A stretch of DNA of 64,000 bases, taken from Dichetophora obliterata (Eukaryota > Arthropoda > Insecta > Diptera > Sciomyzidae). Location: the NCBI GenBank assembly GCA_963920525.1, contig OY986438.1, positions 122,426,920 through 122,490,919 on the forward strand. Direction: 5' to 3'. Of this stretch, positions 13,874 through 25,963 are shown piece by piece. A model generated the notes under the pieces. That model saw only the letters and a program-made list of their open reading frames with translations, searched no databases and was not told where the DNA came from. A program made the position numbers and the translations under genes. Position 1 is the stretch's first letter, and every line of letters starts with the position of its first letter.

Positions 13874-15121
13874 AGGCCCAGTTATAATAGACGTAATGTA
13901 AAGTAACGTTATGTTGTCAACTGTCATCGTGACGGGACGTAATATAAGAAAACGTTGTAGCAATTATAATAGACAGTAGCCAGGCAGTTTTTTGTCGTAA
14001 GTAATTGCGCGTTCCTGTACAAATACAATTAAATCTTCGTCATCCATAGCTGTGGATACATAAAACTATCACATTAATAACAAAAACTCAACAAAAAGCG
14101 TAGTTCAACAATAATGGTATTCACTACATTTGTTAAGCCCTGCTAACTTGCTAAACTTAACAAATTTGTTAACTCCTGTCAAAATGTTGTTTGGGAAAAG
14201 ACTTAGCAGCTTGTTAGCAAGTTAACAAGCTCAGCACCGTGTTTTTGTTTAGCAGATACCATTTGTTAAGTCTGAAACGTCAAAGTTATTGAGTGTAGTG
14301 ATGAATCGTTTTGTGAATGAGTTTTAACAAGTACCAAATTATTTATGATTTGCAGCTTCAAAGTCTAAAAACTTCCCTTTTTTAATAAAAAAGTGAAAAC
14401 TTTGTAAAGATGTTGGTAGAGATTTAAGACATTTCAAAGTTTCTGAGTAGCAAATGTATCAAAAGTGTTAACGCACTATAATATAAAAATAAAAATACAT
14501 TTTTGTTTACTGAGTACTGGTTACACGGGTTATTAAAACCACAGATCTATTGCTACATTGAAAGTTGTCAAATTAACATTTGCAAACAATTTTTGCAAAA
14601 TATTTGCAATTTATTTATTTATAAATGGTTGAAGTAAGAAACTTATATTTCTATTTAATTAAGCTTTGTTATTTATTTATTAGCCAAGTGCAAATAAACG
14701 CCGTCGTTGATTTTGTAATAATTCAGTTTTTCAATTTTAAGCTGTAGAAGCCTTCCAGCTGATTTTGACATATCAGTTTTGCACTTGATTATAAAATGTC
14801 TTAGCAGGTATGTTCACATCAACAGCTGCTAACTTTAACAATTTAGCAGTTTAGCAGGACTTAACAAATTTTAATGAATACCATTAATATAAAATAGCGC
14901 AATAATCGAATCTAACCTCAATGTTTAGTTGTTCTTTGAACATACGTAATGTAAAGTAACGTAGAAATCGAAATCCAACGGATCTTTACGTCCCGTTACA
15001 TTACGTTACTTCTATTATAATCACTTGTATAAGAAAAGTATTGATTGAAACAGTAAGTGACAGAACACACTGCTGCAGTGACATTTCACTACATTACGTT
15101 ACGTCTATTATAACTGGGCCT
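13874..15121. mobile_element. PIF/Harbinger-like MITE with TTA duplication, interrupted
   Basis: The ends AGGCCCAGTTATAATAGACG and CGTCTATTATAACTGGGCCT are inverse copies. TTA lies at 13871-13873 and 15122-15124. A second, imperfect pair of the ACGTAATGTAAAGTAACGT motif occurs inside at about 14942-14962 and near 15000. The 771-base element at 14114-14884 is inserted in its middle. No transposase is present. Confidence 0.85.
14114..14884. mobile_element. TA-flanked MITE with GGTATTCA ends, nested
   Basis: ATGGTATTCACTA starts the element and TAATGAATACCAT ends it, with TA outside both. The arms share AATTTGTTAAG and CCTGCTAA motifs, and variants of TTAGCAAG and TTAACAAG recur inside. If the true start is GGTATTCA, the flanks would be longer. 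It is the innermost member of the nest at 12.5-15.9 kb. Confidence 0.75.
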
Positions 15122-15886
15122 TTAGCTGTGACTTCATCAGCTTTTTTGAAGAAAAGTAACGAACAATGTACAGAAATGCAATCGAAAATATTTCGTTCTC
15201 ACTCATATTTGTCGTACCGCAATCAAAGCTCATAAGCATTTCTTACATGGAAACAATTTGCAATAATATTTATGATTTTATTTTGCATTTGCAACGATGT
15301 ATAAACAGCATCTTGACATATCTTTAAGGTTTTGTGCTTTTCGGTCATGAAACAGTCTAGACTCTTAATTTTCTTCGTCGAAAATCCCATTTCCTCGAAA
15401 AGGCAGCTTATTCTTAGCCAGAAAAAAATTGTAGAAAAAATCCCTTTGACATAATATTGTTGCTTTTCAAGGTAAGTGTTATTAAGAAGGCTCAAAATTT
15501 CTAGATTATTTTCAATACTTAAAGAATGTTCTTTCCACGCAACCATAGCAGAAAATGTATACTGCTTAAGTCATGTTTCTTGAAAGCTTTTTTTGTTGCA
15601 CGAGCCTTAGACCATTTATTATATCCCGTAGTGCAAAAATAGTCACTAGCATTAGTTTTCGCTAAGTGCGTTAACCTTTTTAATCAGCCTTGCGTGTAAA
15701 CAACACAAATTGGCTCCTAAATTTTACTTCAATCTTTTCTGTTAAGAGATTTTTTTCTTAAATTGAATTCTGAAAACTTTTCTGTTACAGTTTTGAAAAG
15801 TATCATAGTTTTTGGGGGAGCTCGGAAAACTTTTGGGGGTGCTCAACTGCCACCAGTACCCCCCTGGCTACGACCGTGGGACAGTA

Positions 15887-16848
15887 TACACCTGGATTTT
15901 TCAAATATTAAATTTTTAAAATGCAAATTTTTTAAGAAAGGAACAAGATATCTTGTTGAAACTTTGTATATTTTTTATTATGTAAAAATAATATAAAAAA
16001 AAATAATATATTCCAGCGTGTTTTTTGGCTGCTGCAGGTTTTAAATAAAAACATCAAAAAATCACGGCGAGCGTAATTTTGGTTCACTAAAACGTCTGAA
16101 AAAAAAATAAAAACGGGGTTTTAAGCAGCATCAAAGCCTCTAAAGATTGAATTAAAAGAATTTTTTGGCAAAAATTGACAAAATGGCTGCGTTTTTTCGA
16201 AATTAGCCGATTTTTCGGACCAAAACATCCCTTGAAAACTAAAAATACTTTACCGATCTTTTAAATAGACTTGTATGTGTACAATTACATATTAAAATTT
16301 CAGAACGATCAGTGTAGTAGTTTTTTTTTATCACGCCGGCCAACCCAAAAGATGTGATTTCTAGATAAAGCGCTTTAAAGTTCTTAATACCGATTATACG
16401 GCCCTGACACTCTGCATTTAAAACCTTCGCCATTTAACACAGAAATTATTTTCTAATTTTATATCATTAAAAATAGATTCTTTGATGTGTTTTCAACAAA
16501 AATCAATCATAAAAAAAAATTTGATTTTTAAAAATTCAAGTCTGTCCCTTTAAGCAATATATACATAAATTAATTTACCATGATGATCAAATCGTCTGCA
16601 CTGTTTTACAGATGTTAACTTTTATTTAAAGTGAAAATGGAAGGCATTGGCTAAAGATAATGAAAGAATGGTTAAGGTAACGAAAGGACAATATATAACT
16701 TAGTTTTGTTGGTTCTTTTGCTTTATATTATTAAAAAAAAAAGGGATAAAGAGTACTTTCCTCTAACAAAGCATTTGTTATGGTTGTTGCAATTAATATA
16801 GAATGAAGATTTGTATTGGTGCTACTACAATAAATATTTAGGTGTTAC
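15887..16848. other. No gene seen
   Basis: The left part probably belongs to the older TTAA-type element. The 64-codon minus-strand frame at 16239-16433 matches nothing I recognise and lacks any supporting feature. Confidence 0.5.
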
Positions 16849-17742
16849 CAGGCCTGTAACCAGACCAAGAAGACGGAGGGGGCAGGCATGAATCTTGGGG
16901 GGGGAAAGTTTTTGTTTTTTTATTTAAATAAAAAAAAAAACAATTTTTTTAAAGTGTGAAATGAATACATTACAGACATTACAAACAGTTAATTTTATAA
17001 TATTTAAATAGATATGTAGATCATTTTATACATGAGATTAATACATAAAAAATAATATAAAAATTAATTCAGGATTTTGTAATGAAAAGAAGTTAAAAAT
17101 ACAAGATTTATTTAAAGTGGCTAGAAATATAAGAAAGAGTAGCGAAATGGGCTAAGAAATGTATAAGACATTTTTTAAGTAAAACAAATAAAAAAATTGA
17201 ATTAACCCGCCTCCGTCGTTGCATCAAATTGATGCAAATTTTTTATTCAGATATATATATTAAGAACAAACATGCATGTTTTGCTTTAAACCTTTTGCTT
17301 CTTTAAATTTAAGCTAGAATTAAGATTTGCAGCTTTTTCTTATTTTAAAAATAATAAACATTCATCATGCATAAAAAAAATTTAAAAATTAAAAACATTT
17401 CAATGAATTATATATTATTTTTGTATCTGCATCAAAAATTATTTAAATTTAAATCTTAGTTTTTGGTAGCAAATGTTGGCGACCCAGTAGAAATTTGAAA
17501 AATTGTAACAATTTGTCTGAAATGTTTTGTTAAACAAATTTTATATACATATTCAAGTTATGAATAAGGTGAATGTGTATATTTTTTGTTATTTTAAACT
17601 AAACTTATTTTAAAGCAACAAACAAATATACCTACAAAATGCATATTAATTATTCATTTAAAGTTTTTCATTGTCTGATTTGGCCAGGGGGGCCAATGGC
17701 TGTAGTAGGGGGGCATTGCCCCCCTTGGCCCACCCTGGCCTG
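16849..17742. mobile_element. hAT-type MITE family, copy 1
   Basis: The element starts CAGGCCTGTAACCAGACC and ends GGCCTG. The flanks GGTGTTAC (16841-16848) and AGTGTTAC (17743-17750) are an 8-base duplication with one mismatch. It shares AGGGGGCAGGCATGAAT near one end and CATTGTCTGATTTGGCCAGG near the other with the inverted copy at 58317-58998. At 894 bases it is longer than that copy, mainly through a differing middle near 17165-17480. Confidence 0.88.
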
Positions 17743-17750
17743 AGTGTTAC

Positions 17751-18278
17751 TGTATTGAAGCTTTATGAGTAAGCTCGGTCATCTAGTTACTTACCACAAA
17801 ATAACATATTTCTTACCACAAAATAACATATATGGTATCAGGAATCAGAATTCCATCCTATATTTTACTTACTAAAAAGCTGTATTGAACTTAGATTTAA
17901 GAAAATTATGAAATATTCCTCAGTAGTCCAAATCTCAAAGAAATCTTGAATGAATCATGAACGATTTTTCTACATCTTTGACGAAACAGCTGATTCGAAT
18001 AAACATTTCATTGACGACAATCTCATATATGTAGAAGTTCCAAATTCTTGCACTGTTTGAAAACTTTCGGTTTTCGCTGGACAAAACAAGACAGATTTGT
18101 TAATGAATTATCGACAAAGTGTATCTCATACAGTAAGTTTCTTTTAGAAATCATCATGACACATTCATCAACGATGCCGCGGACTGCAGGCTCTTTTTTA
18201 AAAGTAATATGACTACTACAATACTTTAAACTGCGAAATAAAATGGACAATTTTTCTTTGGAGCAGTTCGTCAGTTTT
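17751..18278. other. No recognised gene
   Basis: A minus-strand frame of about 105 codons (18340-18023) begins in the 18279-18483 repeat. It is the longest frame here, but I recognise no motif. A direct repeat of CACAAAATAACATAT occurs at 17797 and 17817. Confidence 0.4.
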
Positions 18279-18483
18279 TGAAGCGAAGCTCTATGCGCCT
18301 CGTTTTGTGATTTGCTTGAGTGAAATCTGAAAAACGACACTTTTTTCCATACACTTTTTTCTTAGAATTGTTGTTGTTGTTATTGAAGCGAAGCTCTTTA
18401 CGCCTATTTTTGTGATTTGCTAGAGTGAAATCTGAAAAACGACATTTTTTTCCATACATCCTTTTTCTTAGAATCGTTGTGAT
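18279..18483 (+). repeat. Two-copy tandem repeat, 105-base period
   Basis: GAAGCGAAGCTCT begins copies at 18280 and 18385. Each continues through TTTTGTGATTTGCT, GAGTGAAATCTGAAAAACGA and TTTTTCCATACA to TTTTTCTTAGAAT. The copies differ by a few substitutions and by a (TTG)n run at the end of the first. Confidence 0.9.
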
Positions 18484-18544
18484 TTTTTTTACATGCGTCT
18501 TTTACAACAAGCGGATATAAAATTAAAAATATTTCTTTGCAAAA

Positions 18545-18609
18545 GTGAGGATCGAACTCGCGCCTTCCGATCGAGAGTTTTACACACTAACCACTACTCC
18601 AAACCAACC
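18545..18609 (-). repeat. tRNA-derived sequence (SINE-like)
   Basis: On the minus strand TAGTGGTTAG matches the A box and GAGTTCGATCCTC the B box of an RNA polymerase III internal promoter, about 30 bases apart as in a tRNA. No matching acceptor stem is evident, so it is better read as a SINE head or tRNA pseudogene. Confidence 0.4.
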
Positions 18610-18762
18610 ATTTCTGATATGATGTGATTCATTCAATTTTAACTGAAGCTATGTTGCAGTAGTTGACAGGAATTTACTAAAGGGATTGTTCATTAGCTGC
18701 CCTACATATTCTATTCTGAATGCGTGAAGCTATAATGCAGCAGATCACAATTATCGATCATA

Positions 18763-19511
18763 TGTTTCCATGGCGAGTTAAATCGAGGTTAACTCGGGAT
18801 TAACTTCCCATGAAATCGCGAGTTGAGTTGAATTTCGTTAAGTCCACGAAACTCCGCGAAACTTATTAGATTTAACTAAGTTAGATTGGATGCGTTTGGA
18901 ATATGAAACAGTTGCTCAACTGTTGAGTGAGGTTTTCTTGATTATTTGTTATTTTATTTTATTTCTGCCACTGCGTTGACATAAAGTGTAACAAACCGTA
19001 CTGCAGGCACACAAAGTAGTGGAAACTAATACTGATCAAAGACTCAATAGGGGTATTCACGATTCAGTGCACTTGCCTGTGCAGTTGAGGACTTGAGCAC
19101 TTGTGTAATTGTGCAGTTAGGTTTTCGTGAACACACCACCATCACCATTTCAAAGCTGTCAGCATTTTTCAATGTACACAAGTGCACAACTGCTCAAGTC
19201 CTCAAATCCTCAAGTTGAAGGTAATAGTAGAAAAGCACTTGTGCAGATTTTTGACGTACGTACATTTTGTTTTTGTAAAGTGCACAAGTCCTCAACTGCA
19301 CAGGCAAGTGCACTAAATCGTGAATACCCCTAATATGTTTTGTAAATTTTGCATCTCCTGAACGCACACATTTATACTACGAAAAAATGGCGAATAGAAT
19401 GGCAGAAGTCCAACTCGACTCATTGTTGTGCATGGAAGCACTATCGAGCTAGAAACGTCATTATGTCAACTTGAAGAAAACCCAACCTAGAATCAACTCG
19501 CCATGGAAACG
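18763..19511. mobile_element. TA-flanked MITE with TGTTTCCATGGCGAGTT ends
   Basis: TGTTTCCATGGCGAGTT at 18763 matches the inverse of AACTCGCCATGGAAACG ending 19511. TA lies outside both ends. CGAGTT and AACTCG motifs recur inside the arms. A second MITE (19050-19330) is inserted near its centre. No coding sequence. Confidence 0.8.
19050..19330. mobile_element. 281-base MITE with GGGGTATTCACGATT ends, nested
   Basis: GGGGTATTCACGATTCAGTG and CACTAAATCGTGAATACCCC are near-perfect inverse ends, flanked by TA. The arms continue with CACTTGCCTGTGCAGTTGAG, so most of the element can fold back on itself. The frame at 19127 is repeat-borne. Confidence 0.88.
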
Positions 19512-19513
19512 TA

Positions 19514-21363
19514 GTAAAAAGCATTTTGCATTAGCTATCCAAACAACAAAAGCAGCAAGGTTCCATTGAACGGGTGGATTTTAATTGCGAATTCAGACAT
19601 GAATGTTCATAGGCACTTAAGGCAAGGATGGTGGTCTAGCGCTCGAAAATTTAAGGTATTTTTAGGATTTTTTTAAAAATTTAAAATATTGAACAACGAT
19701 ATTTAAACTTTTAAGGTGTATTTTAACTCTCATTCATCATAAAAAATATATTTTTTTAATTTAAAAAATTGTTGATCTTGTTCAAAATGGCGGTCAATGA
19801 GACGCTCTCAAGGAAAAGGGTTATACCTTCGTCGTCCCGAGAACGTGCGATTTTTAAAAAACGTCGCACATATTGCCCTTACACATGAATATTGCTAGTA
19901 TTGTATGCATGAGCTCTGTAGGTCACTAGGCCCATACCTTACCAACGGCTGGTATATAATTCAATTTTTTATGCTAAAATAGCCAGTGCACGACATTACC
20001 CCCTGCACGACATTACCCCCTTCTACTGTATATTTGGGAATTGTACGAAAAAAACGCAGCTTTTTTAAATTCTTTCAAAACGAACTTTTTTATTTTGTTT
20101 TCTTAACTGAAAAGTACGGAATGACTTCAAAATTACTTTACATACGCACCTGTTTTTTGACCCTTTATACAGCAACAAATTATTTTACAATAAAATATTT
20201 TTTAACAATGCAGATTAGGATAGTTCAACTGAAAACAATATTACGTTTTGTCAAATGTTCGTACGAATTTTTTTAAACGCATTCTATTTTTATTTAAAGA
20301 AAGATGGAACATATTTTGGGATAAGCTTTGTGCTAATAGGTTTTTTTTTGGGTGACAGGTACAGGATGGGTGGTTTTAATTTAAATGTTGGCCGTGAAAA
20401 AATTATGGAATAATTAGTTACATTTGATCTATCAAGGTTATATTTGAAAAATATTAACTATATTTCTTAGTTAGGCTTTTTTTTCATTGGGACTCCCAGA
20501 AGGGGAACACATTATTCTTTTTTGTGTTTTTGTTGGGGGCATTTAGAAGGGTGGCTAATAAGAGTGGGTATTTGGAAAAGAATTGTTTATGATGAAAAAC
20601 TAACAGAACCTGTTTTTATATTTTGCTCCCCGGCGAGCCATGCAACATTTTTGTGAAATTAGCTCCGTTTGCGGCCTTTATCAGGGAGTGCAAAAGTTGT
20701 ATTTGAAGGGAATGAGTTTATACCATAGCAAAAACTTCGTAAAAAAAACATTTATATGAGTGAAATATAGAAACACAGAAAGTATTGTTGAACATAGTTT
20801 ATTTGAGGAGCTCAATCTGAAAGCGAAAACTATTCAAGAGGGATGAAACACATTTGATCGCTAAGAACATTTACAAAAGAGCGCTCATAGTTTTTATATT
20901 CACGAGTGGGGAAGTTGAGGCGAGTCGTACGTCAAACGAATAATATCTGAAGCAGTTTTAGTAAACCCTGTATTAACTCATGAAGTTGTTGCTGAAAACT
21001 TATTCGGTCAGTTACAGTACTCTAGCACGGCTGTACAATGGGTTAAAGGGATATCACTGTCAAATTGCAATCTGAGGTTCATTTTATATTAATTTATGAA
21101 CAGTTACTAAACTTAGATTGTTGAACAGAAACCACGCTCTAGACTCTTTAAATAAGTATATCAAAAGGTTTTTATTCAAACCAGTCATAATATTGTTAAT
21201 AAGATCTTTAAAGCTTATATTTAGCCCACCCGATTTTTGGGGGACAATCACTAGTACAAACTTTTTCAGAAAAATTCAGGCAAGTCAAAAGGCATGAGGC
21301 CAACTTATACTTTAATTAGGCTTGAAATGGCCGATATACTATCGTTCTAGATAAACATAATTA
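19514..21363. other. No gene seen
   Basis: There is a small direct repeat of TGCACGACATTACCCCC at 19986 and 20007. The 96-codon frame at 19986-20276 is lysine- and phenylalanine-rich and unrecognised. Confidence 0.5.
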
Positions 21364-21558
21364 GGGTATTCACAAGGGTTGCTATCATGTCATATTGTCC
21401 TAAAATTTTAATACTAAAATTTACAAGATAAACAAATGCAAATAAGAAACAGCTGTTTGATTACTACACTTCGATAAGCATAGCTTTTAGAGTTGTAATA
21501 TATTAGTACTTTTTTATATGGAAGGCAACAATTAAATGTTTAAACTTTGTGAATACCC
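21364..21558. mobile_element. 195-base MITE with GGGTATTCACAA ends
   Basis: GGGTATTCACAA and TTTGTGAATACCC form the ends; TTA stands at 21361-21363 and 21559-21561. A truncated inverted copy lies at 53103-53211 and shares GCTATCATGTCATAT, ATTGTCCTAAAATT and AAATGCAAATAAGAAAC. Confidence 0.85.
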
Positions 21559-21561
21559 TTA

Positions 21562-22375
21562 ATGTGTATCATGTGTCATAAAAAAGTTGACAAGAATTTA
21601 GTCTTTGGTTGTCTGACGACAACGCGACAAGTTTCTTTATATGTCTTAAGTAAAAAAACCTCATTAAAATTCGCTTAAGCAACAATTGTGTCCACGATTA
21701 TTGTTAAGTATATCCAGTTAAATAAAAATAAAAATGTTGAATCAACACACACACAAATTACCTATATAAATAATATAAAATAAATTGCCGGTCACAATTG
21801 TTGCTCTATGAAGTCAACAACTTGTGAGTCGAACAACCCCGCGAACAGCACCAAACGGCCGGCAAAATTCAATTAAATGCCAGGCGTAGACAACTTAATG
21901 AAGACGAATTTTTAACATACAAACACTAATTCACACACACTCCCACACTAACTGTACAGCAACACTTGAGGGTGTTTGGCATGCAATGTGTATGATTTTT
22001 AAGTGTTATGTGGAAGTCAAGCGCACAGAATGCGCGCAACGGCAACTAAAAGTGTCAACCAAATCCCAAAAACAAGCTACATCGTGTTAAATAAACAAAC
22101 ACCAATACAAACACAAAATGAGCAGCATATGAAAAGCCCGTCGAATCGCATAAATTGAAAAGTTTCGACAAAAAGACAAACAGACAGATGGACAAAAACA
22201 AGCACATCAGCATTTATTTGAAACTTGTCTGCTTTGGTTGTGCGGGTCACAATTTTTCCCATTGATAGCTACCGACAACATAACCAACAGCTTCCGCACA
22301 TCCATCTCCCCTTTCCATGCAACACCAACACAAACATAAATCCTCTATTTGTTGAATGAATTGACGCCTCGATGA

Positions 22376-22407
<32 letters not shown>

Positions 22408-23601
22408 TTGTCTGCCTTTATGTCTGTCCATTTGTCGCCTGCAATGATTTTCAAACTGATTTTCCTTTTATGTCGCATGTGTTGGCGTCTGATTCAAACT
22501 CAATTAGTTTCAATAAGTTTCAGTATTTTAATGAAATCTTAAATGATTTCGTTAGATTAAAGCAGACTTTAATATGGTTGACTTGCATACCGGAAATGCT
22601 CGTAACATTGACTCGAGTCATTCATTTAACAAACACATGCGCAAGTTAAGAAATGAAATGAGACAAGAAAAAGAGTTACCTACATGGAAGGAGATCGCTC
22701 GAAGTGTTTTGAATACTTAATTAAATGTTGTGAAATAGAATTGAAAACAATTGCAACTAAATAACAGCTGCACAATTTGCATAAAGAGTAAAAAGCTATC
22801 TACATTTTTAGACACTTGAGAAACGTCAACGTACTTTGGCGAAACATTCAGGTATGCTTCAATGTAAAAAATTTTTGTAAAAAAAAACCTTGGATCATCT
22901 GTTTCTATCAGCTAAAATTCAAGTTAGTTAGTTTAATAACTGAAAATCAAGCGCGTCGGAGGCTAATTTTATCTGGAGGGCAGTACAAATGGGGGTGCAA
23001 GAAAAAAATCACCAACATTTCTAAAAAGAAACATGAATATGAATAAACAAATTTTTTATTTTAGTTTTAAAATTAAAAAAAATATTAAACTAAATAATAA
23101 ATATTAAAATTTCATTATTTTTAAAAGTTGTTAAAATCACGGTTGCCACTTGCTTATTTTTTTTTTTTGCAACAAATTCTCCGAAAAAAATTACCAAATA
23201 GGAAAAAATGTACCAATTTTTTTTTTAATATAATAATTTGATAACATTTGGTATAATAATTCACTGGAGTATATTTGTTTACATATCAAACATAACAAAA
23301 ATATTAAGTTATGTTATACGCTATTAACAAAATAATAAATACATCAAAATAGTTCTTTTGCTGGCCAAATATAATTAAATTCATTGCGTTCGACACAAAA
23401 TTTGTTAGAGGGCTTTATGCTGTTAAGTGTTTTATATTCCAATTTATTTCTAAGCTTAGTTTTAATCAGGCTAAAATAAAAAATATTGGTTCAGCAGCTA
23501 CTGAGCTGTGTGGAAGGTACATCAGACTATTAACAAAATTGATAAAATCATTAAAACAAATTTCCCCCAATCCATTCTTTACGACCCAGACTTTTTCTTA
23601 A
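21562..23601. other. No gene seen; CTGT microsatellite at 22377-22400
   Basis: A run of about six CTGT units with variants (CCGT, TTGT) occupies 22377-22413, and ACACACAC is at 21747. 21780-22500 is less AT-rich than its neighbours and free of recognised repeats, so it may be unique host spacer. The 22816-23046 frame is not recognisable. Confidence 0.55.
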
Positions 23602-24993
23602 CCCTCCGTAACTAACGCTATTCGGAGTAACGTCATTACTAACCTGGGTGTAATCCACCCATAAATATTAATTCATTAATATGTAAAAAAGAAAGCTTAA
23701 ACAGTAAAACGGTTCCGCTTTTATTAATTTCGTATATTTTATTATTCTATTAAACATAAAACTCGTCCAGTTTAAGTAATATTTTATTTTAATAAAAATA
23801 TATCAAAATAACGTTAATTAGAGAACTAAAAAAAACAAATATCATAATGGTTTGAATAATTTCACATTCCGAGGTCAAATTATTTGAAAAGCTAAAAGAT
23901 GTAAAAAAAAATTATCTAGAGAATTTTTTTTTTGCAATGGAAATTTTTTAAAATAATGACCTCTAATTATTCGTTATAATTGAAACATAAGCCTCTCATG
24001 GCACAGCAGCGCAAGCATTGTAAATAAGCGGGTAGCACGTAGAATAAATGTCGATTATGCAAAACTTAGTCACATAGTCAAAATAAGACAATCAAAGGAA
24101 TTCTTGGTTAAAGAATTATACAATTTCACATTTGTTTTGCCAAATCGTCAAATGCATTGAAGAATACGCTGAAACCAAAATTAAATAGAACTTCTATGTT
24201 TATCTATCTAGAGATGCATTTCTGTTTTTATCTGAGCAATGTCATGCATTGCCATGTTGAGCATAATCAGATACACTTAAATCCATTTAAACAGATTTCT
24301 ATGTTACACTTGTTAAGCCATGTCTTATTGGACCATTAAAAAAGTAATTGAATGATACAATAATTGCATATTATGACAAAAACGCTGTTCAAATGTTTAA
24401 ATATTTTGTCAAATGGCTAGTCAAATACAATAGAACAATATTGAATGTTCCGTTAAAATTACAACGAGAAATTCGACCATTTCCACTGGGCTAAATCTAA
24501 ATTCACAGTGTTGATGAGATGAGATCTTGCAAGCACAAACACGTCCGCATTCTTAAAAAATTTTTCTATTGATTGACATAACGTGATGAAATCGTCGAAG
24601 CTGTTTAAGTCGAGCAAAGGTTTAAATCTTTAATTTGAATTTCCTGTGTTGCTCAGGAGAGGTTTCTTATGTAAAACCTTTTTTATTTTACGTGAGAAAC
24701 AAATCACACGTTTATACTAAATAATATAACATTATTACTAACGTGGGTGTAAACCACCCCAAATTCTTGTTCCTCCTATACTAACGTGGGTGTAAAACAC
24801 CCAGACACTTTTTGAAATGTGTAATTTTTATAATTTAGTTTAAAAAACAGTACTAAATTTTGTTTTAAAATATAGAAAAATATACAAAAAGAGATAACAT
24901 TTATTATAATGTTCGCACCATTAAACTATTAATAAATTTTTTCCATATTTCATAACTTATGGGTGTAATCCACCCTGCGTTAGTAACGCAGGG
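23602..24993. mobile_element. piggyBac-like TTAA-flanked non-autonomous element
   Basis: CCCTCCGTAACTAACGC follows TTAA at 23598-23601. GCGTTAGTAACGCAGGG precedes TTAA at 24994-24997. The subterminal motif GGGTGTAATCCACCC, itself palindromic, occurs near both ends (23647 and 24961) and, with variants, at 24743 and 24787. TTAA targets and CCC ends are piggyBac hallmarks. The interior shows no transposase; the 60-codon frame at 24157 is not conserved in any way I can see. Confidence 0.85.
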
Positions 24994-25514
24994 TTAAAAT
25001 ACCCAAATTTTTTCCCAACGTCATTACAATTTTAAAAACTAATATTTGAAACCTGAACAAGTTTCCTCTGAGTCACAATAATGTCAGTGTAGCATTCTAT
25101 GAGATGATATTTTAATATGAATTATTGAACTATGACAATAACGAAATTTTATTTTTTGACATAACTTGTGAAGATGTTATTATATTCAAAACATATAGAT
25201 CTTCTTTACCTAAATCGAACTTGTATTTAATTTGTTTTAGGATATCTTTGGTAATAAGAGAAAAATTTTCTGATTGGAGATATTTTTCTGCTTTAGTGGA
25301 AATTCTCACAAAAAATCCTCAAGTCTCAAAAAATGTCTCAAAAAATGTGATTTTTAATATATATGACAAGAAAAGCATGTCAGCTTTCAACTTTTAGAAC
25401 TTAATGCGATGAAAGTTCCACTTAACATAAGTCTAAATATTTTTCCAGTGCTACCAAATTTCGCTTTTTGTAATAAATTGTTAAATTGTAAATCTTTTAC
25501 AAAATGTGCTCAAC

Positions 25515-25963
25515 TCAGAAAATAATGCACCAAGCTACCAAGTTAAAATAAATGTACCAATTTTGGTACAATTGTACATGGTTTAAATGCATGGTTTTAT
25601 CTCTGTGAATATGTATAAGTGCCGCATGAGTGAGTCGTTTCTGTGTCATAGTTGCAAGTGTCAAGAAAGCAACAAGTTTTTCAAATTCATTTAATAGTTT
25701 TTTCAGTGTATCCGAATTTTTTTCAAATTGGAATTGCAGTAGAAACTCTTTTTGCAAACACAGAGAAAGAAAAGGGTTATCCAAAAGCATGTTTATGGAG
25801 AAGAGAGAAAGAAGAGCAAAATATATAATACAAAAATATTATCGTTGTAAAAAAACTGATATTTTTAATAACTTTTGAAGTTTTCTTTTGAAATTTTTTA
25901 TCTAGCTAAATAAGCTGGGGGCAACTGCCCCCTTTTCCCCCGCTTGCTACGTCAATGCTGAAA
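25515..25963 (-). pseudogene. hAT transposase C-terminal remnant with one element end
   Basis: The minus-strand frame from 25790 includes NEFEKLVAFLTLATMTQK and then RLTHAALIHIHRDK. This resembles the C-terminal dimerisation domain of hAT transposases, where an RL-x-ALL-x-IHRD pattern is common. At 25925-25963 the plus strand reads GCCCCCTTTTCCCCCGC then TTGCTACG, which looks like a hAT end in inverse. Only about 170 bases separate this end from the C-terminal coding piece, so most of the gene has been deleted. The left limit is unclear. Confidence 0.55.

Larger units (their letters stand above)
12485..15878 (-). mobile_element. hAT transposon, 3.4 kb, with perfect 8-base target duplication
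   Basis: The left end CACGGCCGTAGCCAGG and the inverse right end CACGGTCGTAGCCAGG differ at one base. GGACAGTA occurs perfectly at 12477-12484 and 15879-15886. Minus-strand frames at 15546-15223, 13777-13505 and 12794-12585 are probably remnants of its transposase. WKEHSLSIENNLEILSLLNN and the FFDQIKKLDDFF segment resemble zinc-finger-type hAT proteins only weakly. Two MITEs sit inside (12919-13327 and 13874-15121), which accounts for about half of its length. Confidence 0.87.
12473..16553. mobile_element. Possible older TTAA-type element hosting the 3.4 kb hAT
   Basis: With the hAT at 12485-15878 removed, the flanking sequence reads TTAAGGGGACAGTATACACC on the left. The inverse of TCTGTCCCTTTAA stands at 16541-16553. 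The shared end is roughly TTAA(A)GGGACAG. This suggests a 0.7 kb element into which the hAT jumped. The match is short and the boundaries are tentative. Confidence 0.4.

Noticed and set aside
18023..18340. 105-codon minus-strand frame
   Set aside because: It begins within a tandem repeat, and I found no recognisable motif; it could be decayed transposon coding, but I cannot support that.
23139..23230. CACGGTTGCCACTTGC as a hAT-type left end
   Set aside because: I found no matching right end or duplication within several kilobases.
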